64,000 bases of DNA. It comes from Isoetes taiwanensis. Taxonomy: Eukaryota; Streptophyta; Lycopodiopsida; Isoetales; Isoetaceae. The stretch's first letter is position 1. Each line of letters begins with the position of its first letter. Below the pieces are notes generated by a model. That model did not search any database. It was not told the origin of the DNA and was given only the letters and a program-made list of their open reading frames with translations. The stretch lies in the NCBI GenBank assembly GCA_021234155.1, contig JAJEKV010000002.1, positions 40,661,841 through 40,725,840 on the forward strand. Reading direction: 5' to 3'. The position numbers were made by a program, and so were the translations under genes. This document shows positions 21,106 to 33,438 of this stretch, one piece after another.

Positions 21106-23420
21106 TATTCTGTTTCTATTTTTGCTTTGTTCCTTTCTCCATCATGAATGTAATAGTAATATATGGTAGTTATATTTCACAAGGGCCGGCAATATAAATC
21201 TTCAGGAGGACGAATTTTAGAAGTATCAAACCAACCTCAAAAAAATTTAGAAGTATGGTGCTAGGCAAAAGGTTGGAATGTCAAAAAATTACACATATCA
21301 AAGCCATTGGCATTATGAGAAAATATTACCATTACAATTGTCGTAAAGTGTTTCCTAAATCAAAAATTTGTAAACTGGTAACCAATACCATAATGGCTCT
21401 TGTAACAACGAAACCATCAATTCATTGTCTTTATGGTGGTCCGGTGCACGATTCTCACAAATTGCTGTGCAAAGTAGTCAAACTCACTTTTAACTAGTTT
21501 TATGAGAATTCCAAATAAAGAATAAAAATTGGCACTGGGGCAATTTTGTTTAAATCTGTATCCACCATATATCTCTAATATATAATTGTAATATGGAGGA
21601 TAAGGGGGCATCTTAATAAAAGCTGTGCATGTCTCAGCCTACCTTTAAAATATACAGGTGCAGGCCCAAAAATTTTAAGAAAGGTATCGAACTTTCTGGA
21701 AACTGCGGTCACATGGCAGGGAGGGCTTCAAATGCTCTGGATTATTCATGGGCTGGAGAGCACGATTGTGGAAACTTCGCGATGATTCTGTCCAACATTA
21801 TAAAAGCAGGGTGGAGCCCTAAGCTCAGGCAAAACAGGAGTCGAGAACGGCCTTTGAGTTGAATGAACGAACGGACGTTTGAGGAACGGAAGTACAAAAC
21901 TACAGGTCTTTAGTAGGCAGATGCTCCAAGAACCAAAATTATTCCAGGTCGGCGCTTTAGGGCTCTGTGGGATTTAAAGAGTCGGTGTTGATCAGGTAAA
22001 TGCCGATTTTTCTTGAGACCTGCCGAGCATAAAAATTCTTATCGCTTATGTGTCTACTGTCTCTGCCCTAAGATAGATTATCATATCATAAGGTACATGT
22101 TCGGTTTTTTCTTTAGGGAGTGATTGAATTGCTCTCAGAGAGTACTTAAAATTCCTTTAAGCATTAGACATAAGAATTCCTGAGGTACAACAACTGATAA
22201 GCAAATATACGTTGTCCATCTTATTTTCAATCTCGTTGCGCTGCAGGATTTGGTAACAATCTGTGTGGGGCAAGTGTATCTTTATGTGTTATTGTCCCAA
22301 ATCTGTCTGTTACTGTGTGACATCTTTCGCAAGCATGATCTGCATCTAGCTATTTTCTTTATATTTCGTGGATCTAAGATATCTCCAAATAGGAGGTTGC
22401 AGGGAAAGGCAGACTTTGTTAAATCTCCCAATAAGAGCTTGCAGAGAGAGGAACAGATCCATTGTCTTTGGAGCTTGCAAGCCCTGCATTTTGTAGGTAA
22501 AGTTCTTTGCCATGCCTACTAACCTTCGGCAATAGGCAAATTTGAATTGAAAGCAAGCCTTCGCTTTCATCAAGAGACATTTGTGCTTCCTACAGTGCAG
22601 TTCTTTAGAAGCTTCTGTGCATGTTTTTCTTTGAAAAGAAGGATCTTGATACAGTGAGTCCATTTTCTGATGGAAAAAGTTATGTGCTATCTTTAGTTTC
22701 TGGACTTTAGATCTGTAGTTTTTTTCAGATAAATATGCTGCTTTGTTCTGGAGGTTCAATAGCCATGTTACTCATAAATTCATGGCCGATTTCATAAAAA
22801 CCCCTATCACGTATCTCAAATGTCAATGAATTTGTTGGATTTGGAGTTACAGGTACAAATAGATATGAGGATCCCAAGCATTTGCTATTTACATCGTAGA
22901 AATGTTTTACGCAGATTCTAAATTCATGTGCTAAACATCTGTTATATGCCACCCAAAGCTCCATTTGTACAGGTGGGTTAGATCCCCCAAACTCCAAAAT
23001 TGAATGTAAATGATGTGTTACATGGTATGAAGGCAGCAATAGTCTTGAAGTTCTACTGCATTAGATCGCAGATTCTAAACTCATGTGCGAAACACCTGTT
23101 ATATGCCACCTGTTTCATGTGCTGAAAATCGGCTTATCAATGAAAAGCAGATTCTCTTTTAAGAACCAAGGTGGCCATGAATCTTGCAAAAGCCTGAATA
23201 ACATAAATAGCACGGTGTAATGGCATATCACTGTGAAGGCAGCAATAGTCTTGAAGTCTACTGCATTAGATGGCAGCTAATTTCAAAGCATGACCATGAA
23301 TCTTGCAAAAGCCTGAATAACATAAATAGCATGGTGTATGAATAACATAAATAGCATGGTGTATGTATCTGTGGCAGGAAGAAGATCATGTGTGGCAAAT
23401 AGAAGCAGCAGAGCACAAAA
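21106..23420. other. Intergenic DNA without recognisable genes
   Basis: Short open frames only, with no familiar domain. Local duplications at 22911-23363 are listed separately. Confidence 0.5.
22911..23363. repeat. Local patchwork of degenerate direct duplications
   Basis: GCAGATTCTAAA(T/C)TCATG and its following 25 bases occur at 22911 and 23068. GAAGGCAGCAATAGTCTTGA occurs at 23027 and 23235. CTTGCAAAAGCCTGAATAAC occurs at 23180 and 23298, and part of it again at 23340. This indicates repeated slippage or unequal exchange. Confidence 0.75.
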
Positions 23421-23665
23421 ATCTTAGGAAGGAAGGAAGTTTATTTTAACGTCCACGGAGGCCAGAGGCCTATGAGACGGTACATGCAGAGAACAGGCAA
23501 AAAAGCCAAAAACTCCAACACCAAAAACAAACAATGTAAGTGTACAGTAGAACCCTACTACCGGGATGTAGAACCCTACTACCGGGATGAAAAAACCCCA
23601 CTTGGGAGGAAAAACCCTAACAGTAGCACAACAATAGTAATGTGCCGCTTTAGAGCCGGCTTGGT

Positions 23666-23697
<32 letters not shown>
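23421..23697 (-). mobile_element. Retroelement 3' tail fragment plus 30-base poly(T)
   Basis: Begins with a GGAA-type microsatellite, then TTTATTTTAACGTCCACGGA. Its complement (TCCGTGGACGTTAAAATAAA) resembles the end of the LINE tail inserted at 59558-59606 (TTCGTGGACGTTAAAAAACT). A run of about 27-30 T follows at 23669-23697. It is probably a 5'-truncated minus-oriented retroelement. The poly(T) may be a separate tail. Confidence 0.45.
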
Positions 23698-23706
23698 CCT
23701 TCTTGC

Positions 23707-24180
23707 TAAAACTATGAATGAGTTTAGAAATTTACCTTTTGTTGCTTTGTTAAAACTATGGAATTGTTGGATTCGTATCCCGCTATGTGCTAGTGGACTT
23801 TAATTTGGGGTGAGAAAAAGCATAATTGTAAGCTATGCGCATGCAAATGAAGATCTAAAAAAATAACAAGTGGCAAACATGTAGATTTCGCATGCATGCA
23901 ACTTTTTGAAATATATGATAATATGATGTTAGGGATGACAACAAGAAGGTATTAGGGTGGGCCAAAACCATGAATGAGTTTAAAATTTTATCTTTGTTGC
24001 TTTGTTAAAACTACTAAATTCTTGGATTCGTATCCCATAGAGCTTCAACGTGGTAATGGACTTTTAATTTGGAGTAAGAGAACACATAATTGTAAGTTAT
24101 ATGTGCATGCAAATGAAGATTTAAAAAAATAACAAGTGGCAAACATGTAGATTTCACATGCATACAACTTTCTTGAAACA
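23707..24180. repeat. Diverged tandem duplication, period about 260 bp
   Basis: The block starting AACTATGAATGAGTTTA at 23707 recurs as AACCATGAATGAGTTTA at 23967. Both contain GTGGCAAACATGTAGATTTC and GGATTCGTATCCC. Indels and substitutions indicate an old duplication. Confidence 0.85.
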
Positions 24181-24347
24181 CATGGCAATACAAATATTAC
24201 ATAAGTCTCTACATTCATTTGATGAATAGAAGCATGTAAATGAATTTTAAAGATAAGTGACAATTGCTTAGAAGCAATTTGTTGCCATTTTTTCATATCT
24301 CCCAATCGAACTGACCAAATTTCCCAATCACTCAACGTACATATATA

Positions 24348-25547
24348 ATGCGAATAAAATGGAAGCATCGACGTACAATTTACAAATACATCATAAACCT
24401 ACTTCAAACAAATCGATATGAACAACCAATATTCATAGATGGAAAGGCGGGAACTGGAAAGACCTATGTTATTATACCCCGGAGGCTGAACTGCACGAAC
24501 TGCACATTCCTTATTCCAAATTCCAGTTCTCGGAAATAATATAGGCCTACATTCTCTTATAGACAGGAATTCAGGATCTGCCAAACTTATAAAGGAGCTA
24601 AAGGTCATAATGTGGGACGAATTTCCAATGGCGAACAAAGCTGTAATTCAAAGTTTTAACAAGTTGTTACAACAAATTTGTGAAAACAAAGATCCATCTG
24701 GCGGGAAATTCTTTGTTGCTACAGGAGACTTCAGACAAGTAGCACCGGTCGTTAAAGGGGTTGGACGAACATCAATCGTTAATGCATCAATAAAGTCGTT
24801 GCGCTTATGGAAATTATTCAAAACACTCAGACTTTATGAGCCAATTCGAAATGCTACTGACTTAGAGTTGGTCCATTATGTAGATATGATCGGAAATGAC
24901 TATAAATGTAAAGGGGTATCTCGAGATAGATTTAAAACAACAACGTGCATTGAAGCAACAGTCAACTTTTTGTTTCCAAGTAACATCCTACAAGATTCCA
25001 TGGCCTGTGAGAAACGAGCATTTCTGTCTCCTCTGAACAAATATGTGACTTCTTAATAAACTTTACACATTCAGGAATACCAGATCACAAAATTAGACTA
25101 AAAAAGGGAGCAATATGCCACGTGATGAAACTATTGCATATGGGCAAAGGACTCGTGAAAAATGCAAGAGTAATAATCGAATCATTGCACAATAAATTTG
25201 TTATGGCTAAAATCATTGGTTCAATGGCACAGCCAAACCAAACCAAACCAAACCAGTTTTCCAATACCATGTATAGACTTTTCTATCAACCGAAAAATCA
25301 GTCTTGGACAATTCATAGACGACAGTTGCCATTAAGGCTTGCGTATTCCACTACACCCAGTAGTTGCCAAGGATTAACGTTGGATCATGTAGTCATAGAT
25401 TTGTGTACAGATGTATTTGCACACGGACAATACGGACAATTGTACACTGCAATGACACGAATAGGAAAAGAGGAGATGTGCTCATTTTGCTTGCAGAAGA
25501 TAACACCACGCATGAAGCCACTAATGTTGTATATGAAGAACTACTAG
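24348..25547 (+). pseudogene. Helitron PIF1-like helicase fragment
   Basis: C-terminal helicase half of a Helitron Rep-Hel protein. Walker A is FIDGKAGTGKT (about 24440). Walker B is MWDEFPMANK at 24610, followed by FFVATGDFRQVAPVV and KLFKTLRLYEPIRN. After a frame change come KGAICHVMKLLHMGKGLVKN, RRQLPLRLAYSTTPSSCQGL and the terminal helicase motif FAHGQYGQLYTAMTR. No HUH Rep domain or zinc finger is found upstream, so the copy is 5'-truncated. Frame changes near 24540 and 25060 and a short deletion between motifs I and II make it non-functional. Confidence 0.9.
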
Positions 25548-25836
25548 AATAATACTAATGTACTCAGTATCACTCTATACAATACTATTATGTATGTAGA
25601 TCCTCTATGATGTATAAAAGATCTATCGTCTATTTTTCGTATTTGCTTACGTCTATTTTTTGCCAGAGTATTAGATTGTCAAATCTTCTTTTGAATAACC
25701 ACAACACAACAATTCCATTATACCACAATCTAAAAACTATTTGTGCACATGCTTGAATAATCCAAAAAACCATTTATATCCTCAGATATTCAATAGAAAG
25801 CATGTATCAAGCGAAATCAATCAAAATTTTGAACAA

Positions 25837-25860
25837 CTAGCGGCGGCGACTGCCGCCGCG
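25837..25860 (-). other. Candidate Helitron 3' terminus (minus orientation)
   Basis: A perfect 8-bp stem with a 4-base loop (GCGGCGGC GACT GCCGCCGC, 25840-25859). Read on the minus strand it is followed immediately by CTAG and then T, the form of a Helitron 3' end (hairpin, CTRR, host T). It points toward the plus-strand PIF1 remnant, so it would belong to a different element extending rightwards. Confidence 0.5.
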
Positions 25861-25864
25861 ACAA

Positions 25865-26688
25865 AATTCTTATATCATGTAAAACCTATATTTCATATTT
25901 CAAAATCATAGACACCTCCAATCATAAATAACCATAATCAAAACGAGACACACTGAGAGGCCCAACATACGTTCTAGACTGTAGGGTCGGCACATCCGAC
26001 GACCGAGGTAGTCCAGGGCACACCTCGTTTAGAATATATAGCAATACATATAACCACCACGAAGGGTAGGGCACTGTAATTCAACATCTCAACATAGACA
26101 CATCAACTACACAACATGATGGAAGCCCTCCTTGGCTTAGGCTCAATGTGATATGACTGATACTTTGATTTCTCGGGTAACAACAGATGAAAATCATGGC
26201 AATGGCATTGGCTGGCATAGAACAATTACAAGGGCAGTCCACTCCTTCTGCCCTCTTATACATACTTTATAGATAGATAAAAAAAGCCTTGGGTCTTGTG
26301 CCAGAGACATAGCCCGAGGGCTACTCTAGAGTTGCATCTCTCCCTCCTGCCCCATGAGTGAGGAGGGTTTCTCCCCCTAGAAGGCATCTTGCCTTTGCAA
26401 GCAGCTAGAGAACCCCCTCCTCCCCCCTTCCCCCAGGGAAAAAAAACTGCCTGACATGGCACAGATCCAGACCATCCAATGTCTTAATCAAAGGCTGAGA
26501 TAAATGCCACGTTAAGGAGGAGCTGCAAAACAAAGACTACCCGACAACTAAAGCTAGATTCAAGTCTTTATCATGTTAGTATTTGTAGAAATTTGAGAAG
26601 TTACAAATATGAGAAGCATCACAAAATTGTGCGGATATTCTGTGGACAATTGACAGCAAGTTATTTCTTCATTCTTCGAAAAATATAT
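25865..26688. other. Non-coding, possibly body of the minus-oriented Helitron
   Basis: No open frame with a recognisable product. No Helitron 5' end (TCTCTACTA-like on the minus strand) was found. Confidence 0.35.
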
Positions 26689-27137
26689 CACAAACCATTA
26701 ACACAAAACTAACATTATTAACACAAACCATTGCATTTGACACATTTAAATTAAAATCCCCCTTAAACCCCCTTTGGTTTGGGTGCATATTCATACCGGG
26801 GGTTACTTCGGGCAACGAGAGCTGTTGGATGGGCATATTTTCCCTTTATTCCAAGATCTGGACCGTACATAGCGATCCTCGTTTGTGGGGTATGCATGTA
26901 CAAGTTTTTGTATACTATATATTAAGGTTTGCAAAATACTATAAGGTTTGAGAGAATGTACTTAATGGTGTTAATTTTGTACATGTATTGTAAATTTTTT
27001 GAGGCTCTCGCTGCCCTACGTAACCCCCTGTGTGAACATGCACCCAAACCAAAGGGGGTTTAAGGGGGATTTTAATTTAAATGTGTCAAATGCAATGGTT
27101 TGTGTTAATAATGTTAATTTTGTGTTAATGGTTTGTG
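26689..27137. mobile_element. Foldback/MITE-like element with 100-bp terminal inverted repeats
   Basis: 26689-26788 and 27038-27137 are inverted copies, essentially perfect over 100 bp, including AAAGGGGGTTTAAGGGGGAT and its complement. Weaker pairing continues inward to about 26824 and 27004. The spacer of about 180 bp has no coding capacity. A clear target duplication is not visible. Confidence 0.9.
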
Positions 27138-27213
27138 TTAACTAAAAAAAATTTTGGCCCCTTCGGGGCCTTAAGGATGGTAGAGGTGCTTAAATTATGG
27201 AAACGAAAACATT

Positions 27214-27744
27214 CCCATCGATCCGAGACATCGGATCGCCATTCTAGAATGGGACGAGCATGCATGTTTTGCATGCATGCGGGCGGCGCATGCCCGTTCT
27301 GGTTGGGAGTTCGCTATTTTAGGCGCGTTTCTGCTTCGACTTATCATCGGCGCTTCCTCTTCTCTCTCAGCAGTACCTTATTCTCTTTGATTTGTTTCCA
27401 GGCAGGGGAGGGGCTTCTTCCTGCCTGGTTTGGCCAATTTGGCGTTTCTTTCATGCTGTCCGTTCTCGGCCTTTAGCCTTCATCCTGTGACCTTCGTCCT
27501 CGATCCTAGTTTGTTAAGGAAGTCCTTTGGTATTCGGGCGGTTTATTTGTTTCATGCGAGTCCCATTCTAGAATCCCATCGATCCGAGACATCGGATCGC
27601 CATTCTAGAATGGGACGAGCATGCATGTTTTGCATGCATGGGGGCATGCATGCCCGCAGTTGGGAGTTAAGCTATTTTAGGCGCATTTACGCCGACTTAT
27701 CATCGGCGCTTCCTCTTCTCTCTCGGCGCACCTTATTCTCTTTG
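27214..27744. repeat. Direct duplication with three stacked palindromes, period 361 bp
   Basis: A block of about 175 bp starting CCCATCGATCCGAGACATCG occurs at 27214 and again at 27575. Each copy has GATCCGA-gaca-TCGGATC, the perfect palindrome CCATTCTAGAATGG and GCATGCA-TGTTT-TGCATGC within 65 bp. Both end in a CT-rich run before CTTATTCTCTTTGA. The phrase TTTCATGCGAGTCCCATTCT also recurs at 27551 and 28202. Confidence 0.85.
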
Positions 27745-27940
27745 AACCCACCCTCCCCTTCTTTGTTATTGTATTTTTATCGCATTGGCACGCCACAGTA
27801 ATCAACCCTCCACTCGGGAGGTTTGGTTTGTCTTGTTGTTTTGTTGGTGATGTGCGGTACGGGTTAGCGGCGGCATCTGTTTCGACTTTTCCATTCGTGG
27901 GTTTTGGGAGCGATTTTTATGCCTTACGTTTGTCCAAGCC

Positions 27941-28027
27941 CCTTGCCGAAGGCTTATCACTAGGGTTTTTCCTCGAAAACCCGAAAGGGCGGGGTTTTTT
28001 AATCCCGGTGATAAGCTTTCGGCAGGT
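27941..28027. repeat. 87-bp hairpin-forming element
   Basis: CCTTGCCGAAGGCTTATCAC (27941-27960) pairs with GTGATAAGCTTTCGGCAGGT (28008-28027) with two mismatches. Inside is a second hairpin, GGGTTTT...AAAACCC (27963-27982). It could be a small foldback element or a transcribed hairpin. Confidence 0.75.
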
Positions 28028-28477
28028 ACACTAGCCCAGTCTCTATTAGCATTGTGTTATTTTGTTGGGGTCCAAATGATATAATTGGATTTTCCCTTTA
28101 TTTTTTATGGGTAGTTCGCATGTGTGCGGCTACCCACTATCCACCATTGTAGAAAATCTGCTGAGATGAATGAGAAGCAAGTCTAACGGGCGGTTTGTTG
28201 GTTTCATGCGAGTCCCATTCTAGAATGCATAGAATTAGACATATAATATTAATACCAATGTAAAGTATTATACAATACAAGAATTTAGTGCAACCCACAA
28301 TATTATCTTCAACCCACAATATACAAGTTTAGAGTGTATCTCCCTCCTCTAATTTTTCAATTGGCACACACATATTAGCATAATAACAGGGAACAAAGAC
28401 TGAAACATTTTAACAGAATAAGATGTTCAAACACCTGAAAAGTCTCATATTGATAAATGATCCTCTATGGCTCCCAT
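28028..28477. other. Non-coding spacer
   Basis: Contains the third copy of the phrase TCATGCGAGTCCCATTCTAG (about 28203) and otherwise nothing recognisable. Confidence 0.4.
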
Positions 28478-29336
<859 letters not shown>

Positions 29337-29524
29337 CTAAAAAGAGATGAATGCCATTGCCGTTCAAATGACTCCCTTTATAAAAAGAATGCATAAAGTT
29401 CTCCACAAAGAAATAAGTACCTGTTCGTGCTTGAAGCTAAAATGCTCTTACTTTACTGCCAGAATGCAGCCGCTCTTGCTCCATAATGTAGTCATACCTA
29501 TCGTGCAGGATGTTTGATGCAGCA

Positions 29525-30190
29525 TTACCCTTTGGGAACAAATCCATTGAGAAAATACAGTAACTCCAGATGTCTTAGGTCTGTAAACACCCAGGATATC
29601 TTACCATTAAGCATGTTGGCACTCAACCTAATTTCCACAAGGCTGCTTAAGTTTCCAAACTCAGCAGGAATATAGCCAGACGTAGATTTTTGCTCGAATA
29701 TCAACACTTGAAGATTCGTTAATCTACCCAGCTCTAGTGAAGAGTGCCATTGAGTTGATTGCTTTGGAGACGCAAAATCTGCAAACTTATGGCACTTCAA
29801 GCTCTGGGGGATACTACCAGCGACGTTATTGTAGTAGAGTTCCAAATCTGTGATTTGTTCTAGAATTTCCCTAGCTTTGTAGATCGAGAGATCAAACTAT
29901 GGTTCCGATGCTCCTCTCAACGGAAGAACTACATCCACATATACGCTGCCAAATCATGAAGTTCGATACAAACGGCCTGCCCTGAAGGAAAATCGGCCTG
30001 CCACAATCCAGGTTCTGTCTTTTGTACAAAACTACAGAAAAAAAATGCATGAAAAAGGAAGAAAGATAAAACCCTAGTTTTTGCAAATGATGGGATAAAA
30101 CTGAGAAAACCAGATCTGAGAAAAGTACCAGAAGCAGAAGGAAAGTCTAGCAAGATGGCAAGCAAGCTGATTGTAACGATATTCAGAGCC
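29525..30190 (-). pseudogene. Leucine-rich-repeat protein fragment (LRR receptor-like)
   Basis: A start at 30188 encodes MALNIVTISLLAILLDFPSA, a signal-peptide-like hydrophobic N-terminus. A plausible intron (GT after SASG, AG before a Gln/Asp-rich block) follows. Further down, after a frame change and stops, are LRR repeats: LYYNNVAGSIPQSL, LGRLTNLQVLIFEQ, YIPAEFGNLSSLVEIRLSAN and LNGKIS. The repeats fit the plant LxGxIPxxLxxLxxL consensus. No transmembrane or kinase region follows, so it is truncated. The call is a piece of an LRR receptor-like kinase or LRR protein. Confidence 0.75.
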
Positions 30191-30448
30191 ATACTTGGAT
30201 TACAACGGCATAGCAATCAGTTTCGGAATTAGTCTTCTTTGCCTTTGCAATCTGCCATAGCCACCAGTTTCGGAACAGGGGCCTTCGCTTGTTGCCCTGC
30301 ACGACAACATCATAAATCAAGGCCAATAGAAACCCTAAATAAAAGGGTTCGATGGATAAATTTAATCACGGCCATCCAATTCTACCTCTCATAAAAAATC
30401 AACGGCCAAGAAACAGAGCACTAGGGGTCCTCTGCAGATCACTTACAT

Positions 30449-30874
30449 GTGCAAAGTGTTTTAAGAGCACGTTTTAAAACTTCAAAGGCAATCAATGAAG
30501 CTATCAAGAGGGACTTCAACTGGGCATGTAAGCCAACAGGTCTGGTTCTCGTCTGTAAGGTGCTCAGGAATACGAGGCTCCACTGCTTTGAAGGCATGGT
30601 GGGCTACTGTATGAAGGATATCGGAAATGTGCATTATTCATGTCATCTGCATAATGCGAGTGATTCTATAATAGAAAAGGGCAAGGACCTGTACTTGCGA
30701 TGGGGTGCTGGAGATACTAAGGGGCTCTGTGTCCTTGACAATTGTAACATCCTCAATAAGGCAGCGCATTTCGTTTCCTATCATGGAGGACGTCGTGCCA
30801 TGCCGAGTCTTACTTTTACCCTGGTTAGAATGTGGCAAGTACACGCTATCCAGCAGCTGGATAATTCCTTCTAA
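30449..30874 (+). pseudogene. Rep/Replitron-like protein fragment (tentative)
   Basis: 141-residue open frame. The block FEGMVGYCMKDIGNVHY, then HNASDSIIEKGKDLYLRWGA, then NILNKAAHFVSYHGGRR and LVRMWQVH resembles the region downstream of the HUH nuclease in Replitron-type proteins (GYxxKD ... HNVSxxxxxxGxxxY). The HUH and catalytic Tyr motifs are not present in the open frame, so this would be the C-terminal part. I am working from memory of the pattern, not from an alignment. Confidence 0.4.
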
Positions 30875-33438
30875 CACAACCTGTGTCATGTACATGATGT
30901 CGTTTTGTATATTGGTTGAACCTATGGTGTTTTGTAAGGGGCGCTCCTATTAAATGGGGGGTCAATTTGACCCCATGCTGACTCCATACCAGTGGCTCAG
31001 ATCTTCCCAGCTAGCATATTCACGAGAAGATGTCGCCATCTGACGGCCCCTAAACAATAATATACCCAATAAACGATGATAATAGACACAAAAACAAAAT
31101 ATATACCAGAATGTTTGTAGCATGCATTGAAGAAAACAACGAAGAAGACGCCCTTCATCAGCACAAGCAAATGAAGTAGCACGGTGTGAGGGCAAATACA
31201 ATTACCTTTATCACTACTGTTCAAGGTTGTTATAGTCCAAAGAATCTTTCCAATGTAAGGCTTATTCATACCTGGATTGTAGATTGTGGTTTTAAGTTGG
31301 GCAGTATGTGGGTTGTCTGAAGAATATCCTTTGCAGAATATTGTCTATTGGAATGCGATGGGTGAAGCATAAACATGGATGTTTTGAAGGACTTAAACTT
31401 TAAATTATCTATCTATATCTATCTATCTATATATAGTAATAAAAAGCAAAAAATGATAGTTTGTGCACGCATTCTGGGCCATTGATTTTGCTATTTCATT
31501 TTTATCCGTCAGATGGGGCAGTTATTTTATCCCCTTCGATTTTTGTCACTATTTTAATTTGATACTGAAAGAAGACGGGGGCTGTCCTTTCGGGCGGATA
31601 TCCCACCCCATGCATTTCTTCCTCACAAAGCTCCAATTTTGCAAAAGGTTGTGGTAAGAATCGCTTAGGTCTGATTGCTAGGAGTCGATAATCACCTGCA
31701 GAATTGCCAACCCACAGAAGATTTATGGCAAAATAATCTCAAGGTGTCGCTATTTGGAGTTCGGAGATTTGATTTCTGTTTGTAATTCGGTGTTAAGCCA
31801 TTAGTCTTGTTGTTCTAGCTGTATTTCATTTTTCTTCTGTAGTCTAGGTCTCTGAAACCACATTATCTAGGCAGAAAGTAGTTGTGCATAACCATGCAGA
31901 ATAATGGACGGTGTCTTGTTCGATGAAGAAGTGACTCTACTATATATTCTTTAGGTACATCTGCTGTTGATTATTTTAATTATGTAAATTTTACAGAACG
32001 TGGTTTGGAGGTAGGAATTGGTAGCTCCATTAACAGATGTACTTGGATGGAATTGGTTCTCTTTGTTTGTAGTCATTCTGGCTTTGTTTAAATAAATTTT
32101 CGGATTGCCTTTTAACCACAAGTTGTGGCAATAAAAAATGTTGAACCACAAGCTTTGGCGACCAGAAGTCTAGAGCACTCTATTGCGCGATCTTTTCCTA
32201 GCACAATGTTATAAACCGGAAGAGTTAGCAAGGCTGCATAAGGCTAGAATACCTGATCTTAGATATCCTAGCTGGCCAGAAGGATGATGCGAGAGCTTTT
32301 GCTAACAAGCTAATTGGACCTGTGCCTTCCCCTCTTTCCAATCGTACCATTCTTAGTAGAAACACATTGAATGCACCATTCCTGGCTATTGGGGCAACCT
32401 TAAATACTTTTGCTTTCTTTGGCCATTTATTCTCAACTTCTTTACCTGGATTTGGTAGATTAACAGTATGACGGTACCATCCCGCCTCAACTTGGTTGCT
32501 TAGCCAATCTAACCTCTCTGCACCTAGCAACAACAGGTTGACAGGCTCTATTCTTGCTAGGCTAGCAAATTGCAGTAAACTGAGTATAAGGTCTGGTCTA
32601 TACACCATGGCTATGTTTTTACATATGCAACCATTTCATCAATGAGATGATGTTCATACCTGCAAAAGTAGAACTTTTGCACTGAGATAGAGAGGTCACT
32701 TTTGCTATATGGAGTGATACTTGATCAGCTTGCAGGTAGGCTGCTATATCTATACCTCCAGAAGAATTGATTATGTTGGAATAATCTTCAGCATAGCTTC
32801 CAGCTTTTTAAGCCTTAAACAAGAGATCTGCTATTAACTATGTCTTCTCCATAGCATAGATGTTTCTTCTGCTGGTCTGAAATCCAAGACCATGGCAGTG
32901 TCCTGGAGATTGAAAGATAATATTTGAGGAGCTTGTATCCCCTTCTATTTCTGCTGGCATCTCCATGGTTCAAATGGACTGGCACAAAAGACTGACGCGG
33001 ATGGAGATTCACAAGTGGACAGTTCTCAAGATGATGGGTACATATCCTGCTCATATTTGGTTCTGCGGTTTGCCTCATTTTAGCTATCAGCAAGCTAGAA
33101 AGAGTTTATCATGGCTGATTGTTTTACTTTTTGGAACCACTTGCTGTTGCTTTATTCTTAAGATTGAGACTTCATTTATTCAAGTGCTGATTTATGGCTA
33201 CATATTATGTACTTTTTTTTCCCTTGGTAACTTATGGTTTCTAAGTGAAGATGATGCCTTTATGTCTTTAAAAAGGATATTTTGAACAATCTGCATCTTT
33301 AACAAGTACAGGACTTGCATAAGATTTCAGTTTAAAAAAAAGAGCAACATAATTTCCACTTGGTAGGACATTTCATTTAAGCTTATGAACTGAGGATGGC
33401 ATGTATGCGAGTTTTTGTGGTCTGACATCTTATTACAG
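30875..33438. other. Intergenic DNA, no confident gene
   Basis: Holds an ATCT microsatellite near 31404-31430 and several unassigned open frames (for example minus 32608-32225, 127 residues, basic, no familiar domain). The plus-strand segment 32960-33100 may include upstream exons of the DUF616 gene, but I could not establish them. Confidence 0.4.

Noticed and set aside
23669-23697. Poly(T) as a Pol III terminator
   Set aside because: It is far longer than a terminator and no Pol III gene precedes it. A retroposon tail or simple slippage fits better.
25232-25258. AAACC repeats as telomeric sequence
   Set aside because: Only four AAACC units inside the helicase remnant. The plant telomere unit is CCCTAAA.
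32225-32608. 127-residue minus-strand frame as a gene
   Set aside because: No domain, no splice context and no homologue that I recognise. Left unassigned.
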